NCBI RefSeq assembly: GCF_030813235.1
Contig: NZ_JAUSUB010000003.1
Span: forward strand, 62,001 to 126,000
DNA length: 64,000 nucleotides
Direction of reading: 5' to 3'
Source of the DNA: Cytobacillus purgationiresistens
Lineage (GTDB): Bacteria > Bacillota > Bacilli > Bacillales > Cytobacillaceae
A program made the position numbers and the translations under genes. This document shows, one piece after another, positions 63,247-64,000 of this stretch (position 1 is the stretch's first letter; each line of letters begins with the position of its first letter). The notes below the pieces were generated by a model. The model saw only the letters and a program-made list of their open reading frames with translations, searched no databases and had not been told where the DNA came from.

Positions 63247-64000
63247 TTACTTATCCATGTCATAGCCTTTTTTCTCTAAATAATCCATTGTTCCTTGATA
63301 TATTGCCCTAGCAGCTTCTTTCCTGCCAAAATCATATTGATCACTAATATAATGATTATCCTTCTCATTTTCGATATTGCCCATTTGGATCAAGGCAGTC
63401 GGCATGACATTTTCCGTCAGTACGTAATCATCGGTTTCTTTGACTCCTCTATCTTCAAATCGGGTAAATTCGATTAATCGCGCATGGATGCTTTCAGCCA
63501 GCAGCTTGCTGTCCTCTGCACGCGAATCTGCTGTTTGCGCGGCTATAGCAGATGGATAATTTGATTCTCCACCGCTTTCTTTGCCTTCGCCTGAATAAGT
63601 GTGAAGACTGATAAACACATCTTTATCAGTACTCTGATGATTCTTGGCAAATTCTGTTCGCAATCTAAGTGATTCTTCAGGAGAAATATTTTTGCCATTC
63701 GCTGTCAAATCGTTGCTGTCTGTACTTCTAGTCAGTTTGATGTTGACAGGATACGGGCTATTGCTATTAAACATGGCTTGCAATTTTAATGCGATATTGA
63801 GCATAGCGTCTTTCTCCTTCAAGCCATAGCCCGATGCGCCTGGGTCCGTTCCTCCGTGACCTGGATCAATAAATATAGTCATCTGCTGGCTCGGATCAAC
63901 ATATTCTCCCCATACCCAGCCTTCGGTATAACCTGCATCCACATATCTCCAGCCATTGTGCAGATTATAATAATTCACATCCGAATCCTTCGGTATAGAA
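63247..64000 (-). CDS. SH3-repeat N-acetylmuramoyl-L-alanine amidase, partial (5' end outside window)
   Basis: The frame is open to the window end, so the N-terminus is missing. What is seen is the end of an SH3-like module (DSDVNYYNLHNGWRYVDAG, GWVWGEYVDPS) and a full Amidase_3 domain with DPGHGG, KEKD, SLHTYS and MGNIENEKD. It is a close paralogue of the gene at 61080-63008: 63619-63746 is base-for-base the same as 61458-61585. The pair is a recent tandem duplication or has been evened out by gene conversion. Confidence 0.9.
   Translation of the reverse strand, partial: SIPKDSDVNYYNLHNGWRYVDAGYTEGWVWGEYVDPSQQMTIFIDPGHGGTDPGASGYGLKEKDAMLNIALKLQAMFNSNSPYPVNIKLTRSTDSNDLTANGKNISPEESLRLRTEFAKNHQSTDKDVFISLHTYSGEGKESGGESNYPSAIAAQTADSRAEDSKLLAESIHARLIEFTRFEDRGVKETDDYVLTENVMPTALIQMGNIENEKDNHYISDQYDFGRKEAARAIYQGTMDYLEKKGYDMDK

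Noticed and set aside
1-64000. tRNA, rRNA, insertion sequences or prophage genes
   Set aside because: I looked for their typical sequences by eye and saw none. A proper tRNA or IS search could still find short remnants.

Overview
The window looks like a chromosomal segment of a low-GC, motile, Gram-positive rod of the family Bacillaceae. The first two thirds follow the Bacillus subtilis yvj-yvy-tag order closely: ctpB, ftsX, ftsE, cccB, yvjA, prfB, secA, hpf, late flagellar genes, comF, degV, degU, degS, yvyE, tagV, tagO. Most genes lie on the minus strand.

Layout. 1-5.4 kb: the peptidase CtpB (cut by the window edge), an EnvC/LytM-type murein hydrolase, FtsX, FtsE and cytochrome c-551. 5.4-13.6 kb: a YitT-family membrane protein, release factor 2 with its programmed +1 frameshift, SecA, a small membrane protein, a free-standing SEC-C protein, a DUF1232 protein, and the hibernation factor HPF behind a sigma-B-like promoter. 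13.8-23.9 kb: late flagellar genes (fliT, fliS, fliD, flaG, hag, csrA, fliW, yviE, flgL, flgK, flgN, flgM). Three sigma-D promoters can be read here, before flgM, hag and flaG, and the hag leader carries a CsrA-type hairpin. 24-27.6 kb: yvyF, comFC, comFA (no comFB) and degV. 27.7-29.7 kb: a small accessory patch with a NERD-domain protein, an ArsR/AHSA1 pair and two kinds of dispersed or phased repeats. 29.9-32.8 kb: degU, degS and divergent yvyE.

32.9-56.6 kb is a wall teichoic acid and cell-envelope glycopolymer island. It holds an LCP transferase, TagO, TagA, TagB-like, TagD, the TagGH exporter, several glycosyltransferases, a MurJ-type flippase, an LTA-synthase-like sulfatase, an O-antigen-ligase-like protein, GalE and GtaB. 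Four proteins carry the CDP-glycerol glycerophosphotransferase fold; two of these are fused to an N-terminal GT2 glycosyltransferase.

57-61 kb holds remnants of a SecA2/SlaP accessory S-layer secretion locus. secA2 is broken by two frameshifts, slaP by one, and a small neighbouring gene may also be broken. No other gene in the window shows a disabling frameshift, so either this locus is decaying or switched off, or the assembly is locally faulty. 61-64 kb holds two tandem, very similar SH3-repeat N-acetylmuramoyl-L-alanine amidases; the second runs off the window.

I found no prophage, transposase, CRISPR array, rRNA or tRNA. I found no convincing wholly new system. The best leads are the clustered frameshifts in the accessory Sec locus, a 26-nt hairpin repeat family with covarying stems, a 21-bp phased repeat array, and the GT2-glycerophosphotransferase fusions.
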